A stretch of DNA of 61,428 nt from Pararhodospirillum oryzae (GCF_007992075.1 NZ_BJZO01000011.1:1-61428), one strand, 5' to 3'; shown: positions 42,391-51,310, counted from the stretch's first letter. The notes: generated by a model from the letters alone, not told the origin. Numbers and translations are program-made.

Positions 42391-42608
42391 TCTTGCAACG
42401 CCTCAAGAACACCGTCCGCGACCACCGCGAAGCCACGCTTTTGGAACTGTCGCGCACCCTGGACGCCGCGCCCGAGGCCGTCGAGGCCATGATGGACCAC
42501 TGGATCCGCCGGGGCGTGATCGAAAAGCGGGCCCAGGCCTGCTCCAAGAGCGGCTGCACCTGCGCAAAGAAACAGGAAGGTCCCCTGTACGTCTGGACCG
42601 GTGGCTGA
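42387..42608 (+). CDS. feoC: FeoC-like transcriptional/accessory protein
   Basis: A 73-residue winged-helix protein. ILQRLKNTVRDHREATLLELSRTL matches the FeoC N-terminus, and the wing has a cysteine cluster CSKSGCTCAKK, expected to bind an Fe-S cluster or iron. FeoC is thought to regulate FeoB stability or activity. It overlaps feoB by 4 bases and is followed by a strong terminator. Confidence 0.88.
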
Positions 42609-42636
42609 TCCCCCTTCCACCGTCGTCCCCTGTCCC

Positions 42637-42667
42637 ACCGCGCGGCCCGTGCCGCGCGGTTTTTTTT
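42637..42667 (+). terminator. Intrinsic terminator of feoABC
   Basis: ACCGCGCGGC (42637-42646) pairs with GCCGCGCGGT (42651-42660), followed by a run of T (42660-42667). The remaining 213 bases before the convergent transporter gene are relatively AT-rich and hold a TTTCGAAA palindrome (42734-42741) but no gene. Confidence 0.95.
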
Positions 42668-42880
42668 CGGGTGGAACCCGAGAGCCCGGCGGCGGAGAAA
42701 CATCAGGCCACGATCGCAGATCGTTTGATGCCATTTCGAAACGATACAAGCATTTTGTCAATGCATCGCGCATCGGTGTCGAAACGACCCTTTATAAAAG
42801 GATCGCCTCGCGCCTGGAAGATCGCCCTTCGCCATTCCCGTCCAGGACAGATTCCCTCCTTGTCTTGAAGTCTTTTTTCT

Positions 42881-44665
42881 TCACAACGGCCACATCAGGG
42901 GAATGAGAAGAACAGCGGTCACGCCCAGCAAAATATTCAAGGGCACCCCCACCCGCAGGAAATCGGAGAAGCGATATCCGCCGGCGGCGTACACCAAGGT
43001 GTTGGTCTGGTAGCCGATCGGCGTCGCGAAACTGGCCGAGGCCGCGAACATCACCGCGACCACGAACGGCCGCGCGTCCACCCCCATGTGCGCCGCCACC
43101 CCGATGGCCAGCGGGGTCATCAGCACCGCCACCGCGTTGTTGGAAATCAGTTCGGTGAGAATCGAGGTCAGCAGGTAAAACAGCGCCAGCACCGCGTGGG
43201 GGGGCCAGTGCCCGGTCAGGCTCATTAAAATCTCGACCACCATCCGCATGGCGCCCGTGCTCTCCAGGGCCCGGCTGATGGCGAGCATGCCAAAGATCAG
43301 CACGAGAATGCGCCATTCGATGGCCCGGTAGGCCTCGTCGTTGTCGATGCAGCCCGCCGAGATCACCACCGCCACCGCGATGACCGCCAGCGCCGCGATG
43401 GGCAAAACCTCCAAGGCGGCCAGCCCGACCACCGCCAGCAGCACCACCGCGACCAGGGGGGCCTTGCGGCGGCGATAGGGACGCTGGCGCGGTTCGCTGA
43501 GGTTAACCAGCCCCAGGTCCTCGGACACCCGGTTCAGATCCTCGGGGCTGCCCTCCAGAAGCAAGGTGTCGCCCACGCGGATCTGCATGGATTCCAGATG
43601 AACCCCCAGATTGGAGCCATGGCGGTGCATGGCCAGCGGATAGACCCCATAGCGCCGGCGCAGCCGCGCGAGGCGCAGCGGACGCCCGAGCAAGGGGCTT
43701 TCGGGGGCCACCACGCCTTCCACCACCCGGGTTTCCCGCCGGCCAATGGTTTCCAGGGCATGGGGATCGTGAAAGGCCACAGCGCCTTCCTCGCGCAGCG
43801 ACATGACTTCGTGGGCCGGTGTTTTCACCACCACCCGGTCCCCGGCCTGCAAGGTCACGCAGCCCAGATCGTGCCGCAGGGATTCATCGCCCCGCAAGAC
43901 GTCGATCAACCGACGGTCATGGCGCGTGAACACGCCCGCCTCGCGTGGTGGCAGCCCGATCAGGGGGGATCCCTCGGGAATCACGACCTCGGTGAGGAAA
44001 CGCATCGGCGCGGCCTCGCCCAAGGTGGCGCTTACGGTCGGGCGCTCGGGGAGGAAATACCGCCCGGCCAGCACAAGGTACAACAGCCCCACCAACGCCA
44101 TCACCAGCCCCAGGCCGGAGATTTCAAACAGCCCGAACGGTGCCAGCCCCTGGGCCCGCGCCACCCCGTCCACCAGGACATTGGTCGACGTGCCGATCAA
44201 GGTGCACGTCCCCCCCAGGATCGCCGCGTAGGACAGGGGAATCAGAAAACGCGACGGCGCCTTCCCCAGTCCGCCCGCCAGCCGGATGACCACGGGGATC
44301 AAGACCACCACCACCGGCGTGTTGTTCACCACCGCCGACAAGCCGACCACCGTCGCGACCATGACCGCGAGCGCCACGGTCGGCCGCCCGCGGGCCAGCG
44401 CGATCACCGTCTCGCCGAAGGCCTCGATGGCTCCGGTTCGCGACAGGGCCCCCGACAGGATGAACATCGCCCCCACCGTGATCGGCGCGCTGTTGGAAAA
44501 CACGCCCAGAAACTCCTCGGTGGACAGCACCCCCGTGCCCAGCATCAAGGCGACGCCCAGCAACGCCACCACATCGGGCGGAAAACGCTCGCTCAGAAAG
44601 GCAACGAACAGAAGAACCACCGTGGCCAGGGCGACGAGGGCCGGAAGAGGCATTCCAAGGTCCAT
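42881..44665 (-). CDS. SLC13/DASS-type transporter with two TrkA-C (RCK) domains
   Basis: A 594-residue membrane protein. Two transmembrane halves, each with an SNT-type motif (GTSTNVLVDG in the first, ELISNNAVAVLMTPLA and PIGYQTN in the second), flank about 180 soluble residues containing two TrkA-C/RCK_C domains (about 215-300 and 305-385). This is the layout of bacterial anion:Na+ symporters for sulfate, dicarboxylates or similar. Substrate is not evident. ATG 44665 has GGGAG upstream; TTG 44680 is the alternative. Single gene, convergent with feoC. Confidence 0.87.
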   Translation of the reverse strand: MDLGMPLPALVALATVVLLFVAFLSERFPPDVVALLGVALMLGTGVLSTEEFLGVFSNSAPITVGAMFILSGALSRTGAIEAFGETVIALARGRPTVALAVMVATVVGLSAVVNNTPVVVVLIPVVIRLAGGLGKAPSRFLIPLSYAAILGGTCTLIGTSTNVLVDGVARAQGLAPFGLFEISGLGLVMALVGLLYLVLAGRYFLPERPTVSATLGEAAPMRFLTEVVIPEGSPLIGLPPREAGVFTRHDRRLIDVLRGDESLRHDLGCVTLQAGDRVVVKTPAHEVMSLREEGAVAFHDPHALETIGRRETRVVEGVVAPESPLLGRPLRLARLRRRYGVYPLAMHRHGSNLGVHLESMQIRVGDTLLLEGSPEDLNRVSEDLGLVNLSEPRQRPYRRRKAPLVAVVLLAVVGLAALEVLPIAALAVIAVAVVISAGCIDNDEAYRAIEWRILVLIFGMLAISRALESTGAMRMVVEILMSLTGHWPPHAVLALFYLLTSILTELISNNAVAVLMTPLAIGVAAHMGVDARPFVVAVMFAASASFATPIGYQTNTLVYAAGGYRFSDFLRVGVPLNILLGVTAVLLIPLMWPL

Positions 44666-44891
44666 GGTCGGGTCTCCCAAGGGACGGGTGGTGAGAAAGA
44701 CGCTCTGGTCACACTGGCGTTGCGCGCCAAGCCATGCAAGGGGAGCCGTGCCCTTTCCTCCCGGGCGCGGCCCGCTCCCTCATTACGGAAGCGGTCCTTC
44801 TTTTAGGGACTTGTTTACGGCTTCTCAAAGCTTGCCCGCCAAGATGGCCGTCATCGAGGGCACCCCAGCCCCGCCCTTTCCCGACGTCTCT

Positions 44892-44912
44892 CCACGGCGC
44901 CCCCCGCCGTGG
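44892..44912 (+). other. Hairpin just upstream of the next gene
   Basis: CCACGGCG (44892-44899) and CGCCGTGG (44905-44912) form a perfect 8-bp stem with a 5-base loop, ending about 15 bases before the ribosome-binding site AAGGAC of the gene at 44938. The rest of the 272-base gap to the transporter start shows nothing clear. Confidence 0.5.
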
Positions 44913-44937
44913 GGGGAATGGAAGAAGGACGGTTCCC

Positions 44938-45666
44938 ATGACCGCGCTGTCCAGTTTTTCGCTTGCCGAACGTCCCCGGCCTGCCCCGCCATATTCCGAC
45001 CAGAGCCCCATGGCGCCGCCCCCTCCTTCCGTCCGCGAGGGGAGCCCCCTCCCCCCCTTCCCGCGCGCCGAGCCCTCGCGCCGGGCCACCGGCCCCCTGA
45101 CACCGGAACTGCGTTCGCCCCGGCCTTCGCCCCTGCCCGGCCAGTTGCCCGCCTTTTTCGAGGCCACCTTGGACGACATGCTCGGGGCCGCGTTCACGGG
45201 GAACCCCATCGAAACCCGCCTGGTCGATGCCGATGCCGTCACCTTGCCGCCCTTCGACCAGCCGTTGACCCTGGATGTGGAACTGGCCCTCGACCGGCTG
45301 ACCGCCCAGCGCGACCTGGGCCTGGCCATGGGGGTGCCGGTTTCCGACGTGTTGCGTCCGTTGCCTTCCCGACTGCTGACCCATCCCCTGGCCATCCGCC
45401 TGGACGCGGTTTTCGCGTGCATGGAACGCATCCTGGCCCACTGCCCGGACCACCTGCTGTCGACCTCGGCCCAAAGCGATCTGGAAGCCTTGATGCGCGA
45501 GGCGGACCGCTTGCTGGGTCACGACACCGCCACGCTGAACCCGTCGACCGCCGTCCCTCGGGAAAAATCCTGGTGGCGTTCAACCCTCGACGCCCTGGCG
45601 CGGCACGTGATCGCCCTGTGGCCCGATTCGGGCACGATTTCCGTTTTCCAGGGGAACCCGGCCTGA
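44938..45666 (+). CDS. Hypothetical protein with proline-rich N-terminus
   Basis: A 242-residue protein not recognised. The first 80 residues are very rich in Pro, Ser and Arg and probably unstructured. The remainder is mainly helical, with Leu-rich stretches such as LDVELALDRLTAQRDLGLAMG and a Trp-containing end (SWWRSTLDALARHVIALW). There is no signal peptide or membrane segment. AAGGAC precedes ATG 44938. It lies 70 bases before the glycosyltransferase-like gene on the same strand and may share its transcript. Confidence 0.6.
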   Translation: MTALSSFSLAERPRPAPPYSDQSPMAPPPPSVREGSPLPPFPRAEPSRRATGPLTPELRSPRPSPLPGQLPAFFEATLDDMLGAAFTGNPIETRLVDADAVTLPPFDQPLTLDVELALDRLTAQRDLGLAMGVPVSDVLRPLPSRLLTHPLAIRLDAVFACMERILAHCPDHLLSTSAQSDLEALMREADRLLGHDTATLNPSTAVPREKSWWRSTLDALARHVIALWPDSGTISVFQGNPA

Positions 45667-45736
45667 GTCCCGGGCTACCTCTTCGATCGCCTCCCCGCCT
45701 GTCCGTTCGCTGCTTGCTTGCGAAGGCCTCTCCGGC

Positions 45737-46873
45737 ATGACCTCTCCCGTTATTCAGACCGCCCCGGCCGAAGCCGATCTCGACGCCCCCACCGGTGCCT
45801 TGCTGGAGGAATGCCGTCGTCGAGGGGTGTTCTTCGATCTGGTCTACGAACCGCTGGTCATCGCCGAAGCCCTGATCGACGGCCTGGGCAGTTGGGGGGT
45901 TCCCTGCTGGTGCGCGCAACTCCCCTGGAGCCGGTTGGCCAATGGCACGCCGCCCCGGCTGCAAGCCCACCCCGAACGTCTCGACCAGGCGGCGCTGGTG
46001 GTCATCGAAAGCAGTTACCGGGTCCGGGAGCTCCACGCGCTGGACCAACCCCTGTTTGATCAGGCCCGCGCCCTGGGCCATCCCGGGGTGTTCCTGACCA
46101 ACGCCACCGACCACGTGAACCTGACTTTTTTCCCCTCCGATCTCCCGGTTCTGACCGCCCACGAAAACCGGTTCGTCCGCGTGACCGGCACGCGCGTCCC
46201 CTGGGCCTTTGGCATCACCCGGCGCATGCTGGCCAACGCTCCCGCCACCGTGGACGGCCCCCGTCGCCCGGTGTTCCTGCGCACCTTCCGGCCCTCCATG
46301 AACCAGTCGGTGCGCGACATGATGGATTTTGTTTTCCTGCCGCACCTGCGCGAGGCCGTGACGGTCGAGGACAGTTCCCTGGGCGTCAGCGTGAGCGGCG
46401 CCGAGTACCTGAACCAGCTTGCCGGGGCACTGGGATGCCTCGCCTACGGTGGCTTTCTGTTTAATAACATGACCGCCAATCCGTATTTCCACGATGCCCT
46501 TTATCGCGACAACATGCAGTTTGAAAGATCCCCCACGATCTTGCGATGGGACAGCTGGCGCTTGTGGGAATGTTTCCTGACCGGGTGCGTGGCCATCACC
46601 CTGGACCTTGACTTGTATGGGGCCGCCTTGCCGGTTCTGCCCACGAACTGGGTCCATTACGTGGGCCTGGATCTGGCCAATCTCGACCGCGACATAGACC
46701 GGCTGCGCGCCCTTCAGGACACGCTGCCCGAAATCGGCGCCGCCGGGCGCGCGTGGGCGCTCGCCCACTACACCCCCCGCGCCCAGGCCGCCCGCTTCCT
46801 GGCGCTGGCCGCGCACGGCGCCCCCGGAGTTCAGCCGGGCTCCAGGAGTCCCCGCACCCAGCCCCCCACGTAA
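45737..46873 (+). CDS. Putative GT-B glycosyltransferase-like protein
   Basis: A 378-residue soluble protein. The C-terminal half contains ILRWDSWRLWECFLTGC followed by an acidic pair, then LPVLPTNWVHYVGLDL; this order (a Glu-containing helix before a short strand and a bend) resembles nucleotide-sugar-binding domains of exostosin-like and GT-B transferases. The N-terminal half has the alternating strand-helix look of a Rossmann domain (WCAQLPWSRL, AALVVIESSYRVRELHAL). Acceptor and donor are unknown. Its last 43 bases overlap the convergent PhnF-like gene. Confidence 0.5.
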   Translation: MTSPVIQTAPAEADLDAPTGALLEECRRRGVFFDLVYEPLVIAEALIDGLGSWGVPCWCAQLPWSRLANGTPPRLQAHPERLDQAALVVIESSYRVRELHALDQPLFDQARALGHPGVFLTNATDHVNLTFFPSDLPVLTAHENRFVRVTGTRVPWAFGITRRMLANAPATVDGPRRPVFLRTFRPSMNQSVRDMMDFVFLPHLREAVTVEDSSLGVSVSGAEYLNQLAGALGCLAYGGFLFNNMTANPYFHDALYRDNMQFERSPTILRWDSWRLWECFLTGCVAITLDLDLYGAALPVLPTNWVHYVGLDLANLDRDIDRLRALQDTLPEIGAAGRAWALAHYTPRAQAARFLALAAHGAPGVQPGSRSPRTQPPT

Positions 46874-47559
46874 CGGACCACCCGATAGGCCACGGGACGG
46901 CCGGAAGCGTCGATCAGCCCCGCCTCGGTCACCAGAAGCGGCCGGTTGCGGGCCAGCCCGAGCACGCGCCCCTCGGCCGGGGTCGGCAACCGGGCCAGAA
47001 GACGCCCCATGGTCGCGCGGCACGCCCCGAGGCCCATCCGGAGCAAGGCCGCCTCCAGCGTGCCCGTTGCCGCCAGCGCCTCGGCCAGCAGGCCACCCCG
47101 GGCGCGGGGCAGGTACACCGTGGCCATCAGCACCCGGTGCGCATCAATCTCGCCCACCATGTCGACCCGGTCCACGAGGGCCCCGGCGGCGCCCCCCAGG
47201 GCCGCCGCCACCTCGCGCGAGGCCGGCTCCTCGCCACGCCCGACGATTTCGGTGCGCCGTCCCCGTCCCGCGAACGCCTCGGCATCGGTGGGCAATCCCA
47301 CGCCCGACAGGCCGACTTCAATCACCGGCTCGCGCACGAACGTGCCCCGGCCCTGCTCCACCCGCAGCAGTCCCCGTTCGACCAGCCCCCCGATGGCCTG
47401 GCGAACCGTATGCCTGTTAACCCCAAAATGCAGGGCGAATTCATGTTCGGTCGGAAGACGTTCGCCCGGACAGAACAGTCCCTGGCTGATCCGCCCCTCG
47501 ATGATCCGTTGGATCTGCCGCCACAAGGCGGTCCCCGAACTGCGATCCAGTGCCATCAT
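46831..47559 (-). CDS. GntR-family regulator, PhnF/HutC type
   Basis: A 242-residue regulator. An N-terminal winged helix (ALWRQIQRIIEGRISQG, then RLPTEHEFALHFGVNRHTVR at about 30-55) is joined to a C-terminal UTRA ligand-binding domain. It is most like PhnF, which represses phosphonate or phosphate-related genes, but no phn genes are near, so the target is unknown. AAGGAGG precedes ATG 47559. It overlaps the end of the convergent glycosyltransferase-like gene and is divergent from ubiT. Confidence 0.85.
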   Translation of the reverse strand: MMALDRSSGTALWRQIQRIIEGRISQGLFCPGERLPTEHEFALHFGVNRHTVRQAIGGLVERGLLRVEQGRGTFVREPVIEVGLSGVGLPTDAEAFAGRGRRTEIVGRGEEPASREVAAALGGAAGALVDRVDMVGEIDAHRVLMATVYLPRARGGLLAEALAATGTLEAALLRMGLGACRATMGRLLARLPTPAEGRVLGLARNRPLLVTEAGLIDASGRPVAYRVVRYVGGWVRGLLEPG

Positions 47560-47996
47560 GGCCTTCCCTCCTTGGCGGGCCGGCCCCCCCGTCCGGTGGC
47601 TCCTTTGGAGATAATACCCCCGAATCAATGAAATGGCGAGCCGGGGAAGTCCCCCCGCCGCCTGGCGTTTTCCGGACGGGCCCCTTGATCCCTCCCAGGA
47701 GGCACGGGCGCCGTGTGTCTCCCTCCTGTTGTCGTCCGAGGCCAGCGGCGGCCAAAAAAGTTGACGGATCGCGCTCTTTCGGCTGTTGACGCGACGTCGC
47801 CAGGGTAGTCAAGTCCTCGCAAGATCGGAAAAAGCTCCCCGCCGGGCGGCCCCCTTCCCCGGACCCACGGGAAAAACCCCGTCCCCCAGTCGCCTCTTGC
47901 GTCCGGGGGACAGGCGTGCTTTTAACCTGGATCAATGCCGTGGTCGGATTCGACCGTTACCTTCACCCCTTCGCGACAGCCACGGAGGACGACCCG
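47560..47996. other. Divergent intergenic region between the PhnF-like gene and ubiT
   Basis: A 437-base gap. It contains the FNR-like box listed separately, and near 47762-47812 several TTGAC elements on both strands (TTGACG at 47762 and 47777 on plus; TTGACT reading minus from about 47812), so promoters for both genes are plausible there. No gene is seen. Confidence 0.4.
47922..47963 (+). promoter_or_regulatory. FNR-like box and -10 element upstream of ubiTUV
   Basis: TTAAC-CTGG-ATCAA (47922-47935) matches the FNR consensus TTGAT-N4-ATCAA in 8 of 10 positions, with a perfect right half. A -10-like TACCTT at 47958-47963 places the box close to -41.5, the usual activating position, and about 62 bases before ubiT. 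Anaerobic induction of an oxygen-independent ubiquinone operon is biologically sensible, but binding is inference. Confidence 0.5.
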
Positions 47997-48665
47997 ATGA
48001 CCGATGCGTCCGGTCTGACACCCTTGATGATTGCGGGACAGCTTGCGCGCCCGCTCCCCCTGTCCGTGATGCGGGCGATCACGGCGCCCGTGTTCCGCCG
48101 CTGGATCCGCGCCTGGGGCGGCCCTCTTTCCGGGCGCCTGGACGGACAGACCGGCTGTCTTTCCATTCGTCCGATTGGTTGGCCGGTCTCGGTGGAAATC
48201 GCCGTTGGCGGCCCGGACGGCCTCGACGTGTTCCTGGAACGCCCCGAATACAGCCTGGGCACCGCCGTGGTGAGCGCCGCTCCCGAAGTGCTGCTTGACC
48301 TGATGGCCGCCGAAAACGGTCCCGATGGCGATGGTGCGTTCTTTTCGCGCGCGCTGACCATCGAAGGTGATACCGGCCTGGTCATGGCGTTCCGCTACGC
48401 CATCGAGGATGCCGGCATGAACCTGGGCGCCTTGATGCGGGACCTGCCCGGCCCCGTCGCCACTTTGATCGAACATCTGTCGGGACGCCTCGCGCCGCTG
48501 CACGAACGTGCCAAATCCGACCTGGAAAAGGCACAATCCCTGCTGCTCGCCCCGCTGCGCGGCGACGTGGCCCGCCTGTCGGCCCGGGTCACCCGCCTTG
48601 AAACCAGCGGGTCGGGCGGACGCCGGCCCAAGGTCGTCTCGCGAGAGGAACTGGCCCATGGCTGA
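47997..48665 (+). CDS. ubiT: Oxygen-independent ubiquinone synthesis accessory factor UbiT
   Basis: A 222-residue SCP2-domain protein, expected to bind hydrophobic ubiquinone intermediates and organise the UbiU/UbiV hydroxylation path. The lipid-binding SCP2 region spans about 35-140; the C-terminus is helical. Identification rests on the domain and on its direct fusion to ubiU by an 8-base overlap. CGGAGG precedes ATG 47997. Confidence 0.9.
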   Translation: MTDASGLTPLMIAGQLARPLPLSVMRAITAPVFRRWIRAWGGPLSGRLDGQTGCLSIRPIGWPVSVEIAVGGPDGLDVFLERPEYSLGTAVVSAAPEVLLDLMAAENGPDGDGAFFSRALTIEGDTGLVMAFRYAIEDAGMNLGALMRDLPGPVATLIEHLSGRLAPLHERAKSDLEKAQSLLLAPLRGDVARLSARVTRLETSGSGGRRPKVVSREELAHG

Positions 48666-49677
48666 AGTCACCCCCCTGCGTCCGGCGTCGTCGTCGGACT
48701 CGTCCATTGAACTCGTTTGCCCCGCCGGCACGCCCGCCGCGCTCACCGCCGCCGTCGAAGCCGGTGCCGACGCCATCTATTTCGGCTTTCGCGACCGTAC
48801 CAACGCGCGCAACTTCCCGGGCCTGAACTTCACCGAGAAGGAAGCGGGCGAGGCCGTCGCCACCTGCCGCGCGCACGGCGTCAAGCCGATGATCGCCGTC
48901 AACACCTACCCCGATGCCCGCGATGACGCCATCTGGCGCCGCGCGGTCGACGTGGCGGCAGACCTGGCGGTGGATGGCCTGATCGTGTGCGACATGGGCC
49001 TGTTGGCCTACGCGGCCAAGAAACACCCCAACTTGCGCCTTCACCTGTCGGTCCAGGCCTCGGCCTCCAACCCCGAGGCGGTCAAGTTTTACCAGGAAGC
49101 CTTTGGCATCAAGCGCGTGGTTCTGCCGCGCGTCATGTCGGTTTCCGAAATCGCCGACCTGACCCGGGCGGTCGCGCCCGTGGAAACCGAGGTGTTCGTG
49201 TTTGGCGGCCTGTGCGTGATGGCCGAAGGCCGCTGCGCCCTGTCGTCGTATGCCACCGGCCTTTCGCCGAACAAGGACGGCGTGTGCTCGCCCGCCAGCC
49301 ATGTGCGCTACGAACAGGAAGGCGACGTGATGGTCTCCCGCCTGGGCGCCTTCACCATCAACCGGTTCGACGCGGGCGAGTCGGCCGGCTATCCCACGCT
49401 GTGCAAGGGCCGCTTCGCATCGTCCGCCCGCACCGGCCACCTGTTCGAGGATCCCACCAGCCTCGACGCCACCACCATCCTGCCCGAGCTCAAGGCGGCC
49501 GGGGTCAAGGCGCTGAAGGTCGAAGGACGTCAGCGCGGCAAGGCCTACGTCGCCCAGGTCGTCCGCTCGCTGCGGGCCGCCATCGACAGCGATTCCCGCC
49601 TGGCCGATCCGGCCACGCGGCAGTTGATGGAAGGCCAGGGACGCACCGAAGGCGCCTACCGCCGTGACTGGCGCTAA
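48658..49677 (+). CDS. ubiU: Oxygen-independent ubiquinone hydroxylation protein UbiU
   Basis: A 339-residue U32-peptidase-family protein. With UbiV it hydroxylates ubiquinone precursors without O2, using prephenate as oxygen donor in known cases. The cysteines that hold the 4Fe-4S cluster fit: GGLCVMAEGRCALSS, GVCSPASH and YPTLCKG. It overlaps ubiT by 8 bases; ubiV follows after 37. Confidence 0.95.
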   Translation: MAEVTPLRPASSSDSSIELVCPAGTPAALTAAVEAGADAIYFGFRDRTNARNFPGLNFTEKEAGEAVATCRAHGVKPMIAVNTYPDARDDAIWRRAVDVAADLAVDGLIVCDMGLLAYAAKKHPNLRLHLSVQASASNPEAVKFYQEAFGIKRVVLPRVMSVSEIADLTRAVAPVETEVFVFGGLCVMAEGRCALSSYATGLSPNKDGVCSPASHVRYEQEGDVMVSRLGAFTINRFDAGESAGYPTLCKGRFASSARTGHLFEDPTSLDATTILPELKAAGVKALKVEGRQRGKAYVAQVVRSLRAAIDSDSRLADPATRQLMEGQGRTEGAYRRDWR

Positions 49678-49714
49678 CGCGGCCCTCCCCGACGATGGAC
49701 AAGGAGAATACCCG

Positions 49715-50617
49715 ATGGACCGCGTAGAGATCGCGCTGGGACCGCTGACCTACAACTGGACGGCGGCCCGGCGGGCCTCGTTTTATGAAGGCATCGCCGC
49801 CGATCCGACCTTCGACATGGTCTACATGGGCGAAACAATCTGTGCCAAGCGGCAGGCGATCAACGGCGCCGTGATGGCCGAGGCGATCACGGCCCTGGAA
49901 GCCGCCGGGCGCAAGGTGGTGCACTCGACCTTGTCCCTGGCGACCACCGATCCGGAGCGCCGCGCCATTGCCGATCTGGTCGAGGATCCCTCGCTGACGA
50001 TCGAGGCCAACGATGCCGGCGCCCTGCGCGGCGTTGTCGGACGCCCCCATCACGTTGGCCCCCACATCAACGTGTATAACCCCGGCACCCTGGAAGTGCT
50101 GGCGGAACGGGGCGCCGTCGCCATGTGCCTGCCCTGGGAAATCGATCGCAAATCCCTGGATGTGCTGATCCGGCGCGGTCGCGATCTGGGCATGGTCATG
50201 GAAGTGGAAGTGTTCGGAAAGGCGCCCCTGGCCATTTCCGCGCGCTGTCACCATGCCCGGGCCTATGGCATGACCAAGGACGGCTGTCAGTACGTCTGTG
50301 ATCGCGACGCCGAAGGCATGGCCGTGGATACAGTGGATGGCCAGCCCTTCCTCACGTTGAACGGCCTTCAGACCCAGGCCCACGCGGTCACCGTCCTGAT
50401 CGCTGAAATCGCGGAACTGGTGAACATGGGCGTTGGCCGCCTGCGTCTGTCGCCCCTGGATCTCGACATGAGCGCCGTGGCCGCCGTCTATCGCAAGCTG
50501 CTTGATGGCGCCCTGGAGGCTCCGGCCGCCGAGGAAGCGCTTCTTGCCCTGCTGGGCGAGCGTGATCCGGCCAATGGCTTCTACTACGGCGTCGAAGGCT
50601 CGACCTGGGCCGCGTAA
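49715..50617 (+). CDS. ubiV: Oxygen-independent ubiquinone hydroxylation protein UbiV
   Basis: A 300-residue U32-family partner of UbiU. Its four cluster cysteines are visible in GETICAKR and in SARCHHARAYG, DGCQYVCDRD. AAGGAG precedes ATG 49715; the frame is open 17 codons further upstream but without a ribosome-binding site. A strong terminator ends the operon. Confidence 0.95.
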   Translation: MDRVEIALGPLTYNWTAARRASFYEGIAADPTFDMVYMGETICAKRQAINGAVMAEAITALEAAGRKVVHSTLSLATTDPERRAIADLVEDPSLTIEANDAGALRGVVGRPHHVGPHINVYNPGTLEVLAERGAVAMCLPWEIDRKSLDVLIRRGRDLGMVMEVEVFGKAPLAISARCHHARAYGMTKDGCQYVCDRDAEGMAVDTVDGQPFLTLNGLQTQAHAVTVLIAEIAELVNMGVGRLRLSPLDLDMSAVAAVYRKLLDGALEAPAAEEALLALLGERDPANGFYYGVEGSTWAA

Positions 50618-50647
50618 CGCGCGCCTCAGCCTTTTTTCGTGATGACA

Positions 50648-50678
50648 AAGCCCCCGGCGTCCCGCGCCGGGGGCTTTT
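50648..50678. terminator. Bidirectional intrinsic terminator after ubiV
   Basis: GCCCCCGGCG (50650-50659) pairs with CGCCGGGGGC (50665-50674), with TTTT after it and AAA before it, so it may serve both ubiV and the convergent small membrane protein gene. Confidence 0.9.
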
Positions 50679-50849
50679 GTTCGCGGCCTCTCTGGCGGGC
50701 CCAAGGCGCTTTCCTGCGCGCCCGGTGCCCTCGCTTGACATCCTGAGCCCTGCCACGCGCCAGGAAGGGGCGGATGAATCCTGCCCCTCCCATACATAAA
50801 GCCCCGGAGGGCGGGATAGCGGCGCTCTCCAGCCCCCTGAGACAAACAA

Positions 50850-51224
50850 TCAGAAGCGGAAGTTGGTCGGATTGGCCACGCCCCGGTACTGGGTGGCCCA
50901 GGTCAGCCCCTTCACGCACCGCGTCACGCCCCAGATCACCGCGAACAGCAGCACCAGGAAGCCGATGGTGATTTTCATCAAGAGGAGGCCGATCACCCCC
51001 AGCACGACCACGCCCACGAAGGTATAGATCTGATAGACAAAATGCGAACGCGCCATCTCGCCCGCGTTCTTGATGTTGCGAAAGGCCATGACGGCCCCCA
51101 CCAGCAAGGGCAAAACGGTCGGGAAACCGACCATGAACAGCCCATAAATCAGGAAAACCTGCTTGCGCTCGCGCACGGCGGCGCTTTCGACCGGCTGCGG
51201 AGCCGGCGCCTCGGTCTCGGTCAT
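50850..51224 (-). CDS. Small membrane protein (DUF4870/Tic20-like)
   Basis: A 124-residue protein with three predicted membrane segments. The pattern, a first helix, a small polar loop, then ARSHFVYQIYTF followed by two helices, fits the DUF4870-like family of unknown function. AGGAGG precedes ATG 51224. It lies directly downstream of the puf terminator on the same strand, so it is probably a separate unit. Confidence 0.7.
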   Translation of the reverse strand: MTETEAPAPQPVESAAVRERKQVFLIYGLFMVGFPTVLPLLVGAVMAFRNIKNAGEMARSHFVYQIYTFVGVVVLGVIGLLLMKITIGFLVLLFAVIWGVTRCVKGLTWATQYRGVANPTNFRF

Positions 51225-51310
51225 GGAGCCTCCTGTTAGTCTGGGTGTCGTGCCCGGGTATCCGGGGGTGTTTCGACGCTGCACCGGCAGAAAAATTGTC
51301 CGGTCCGCCC

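Noticed and set aside
49664-49714. Earlier start for ubiV at 49664
   Set aside because: It would overlap ubiU without a ribosome-binding site; AAGGAG is placed correctly for ATG 49715, where UbiV similarity begins.
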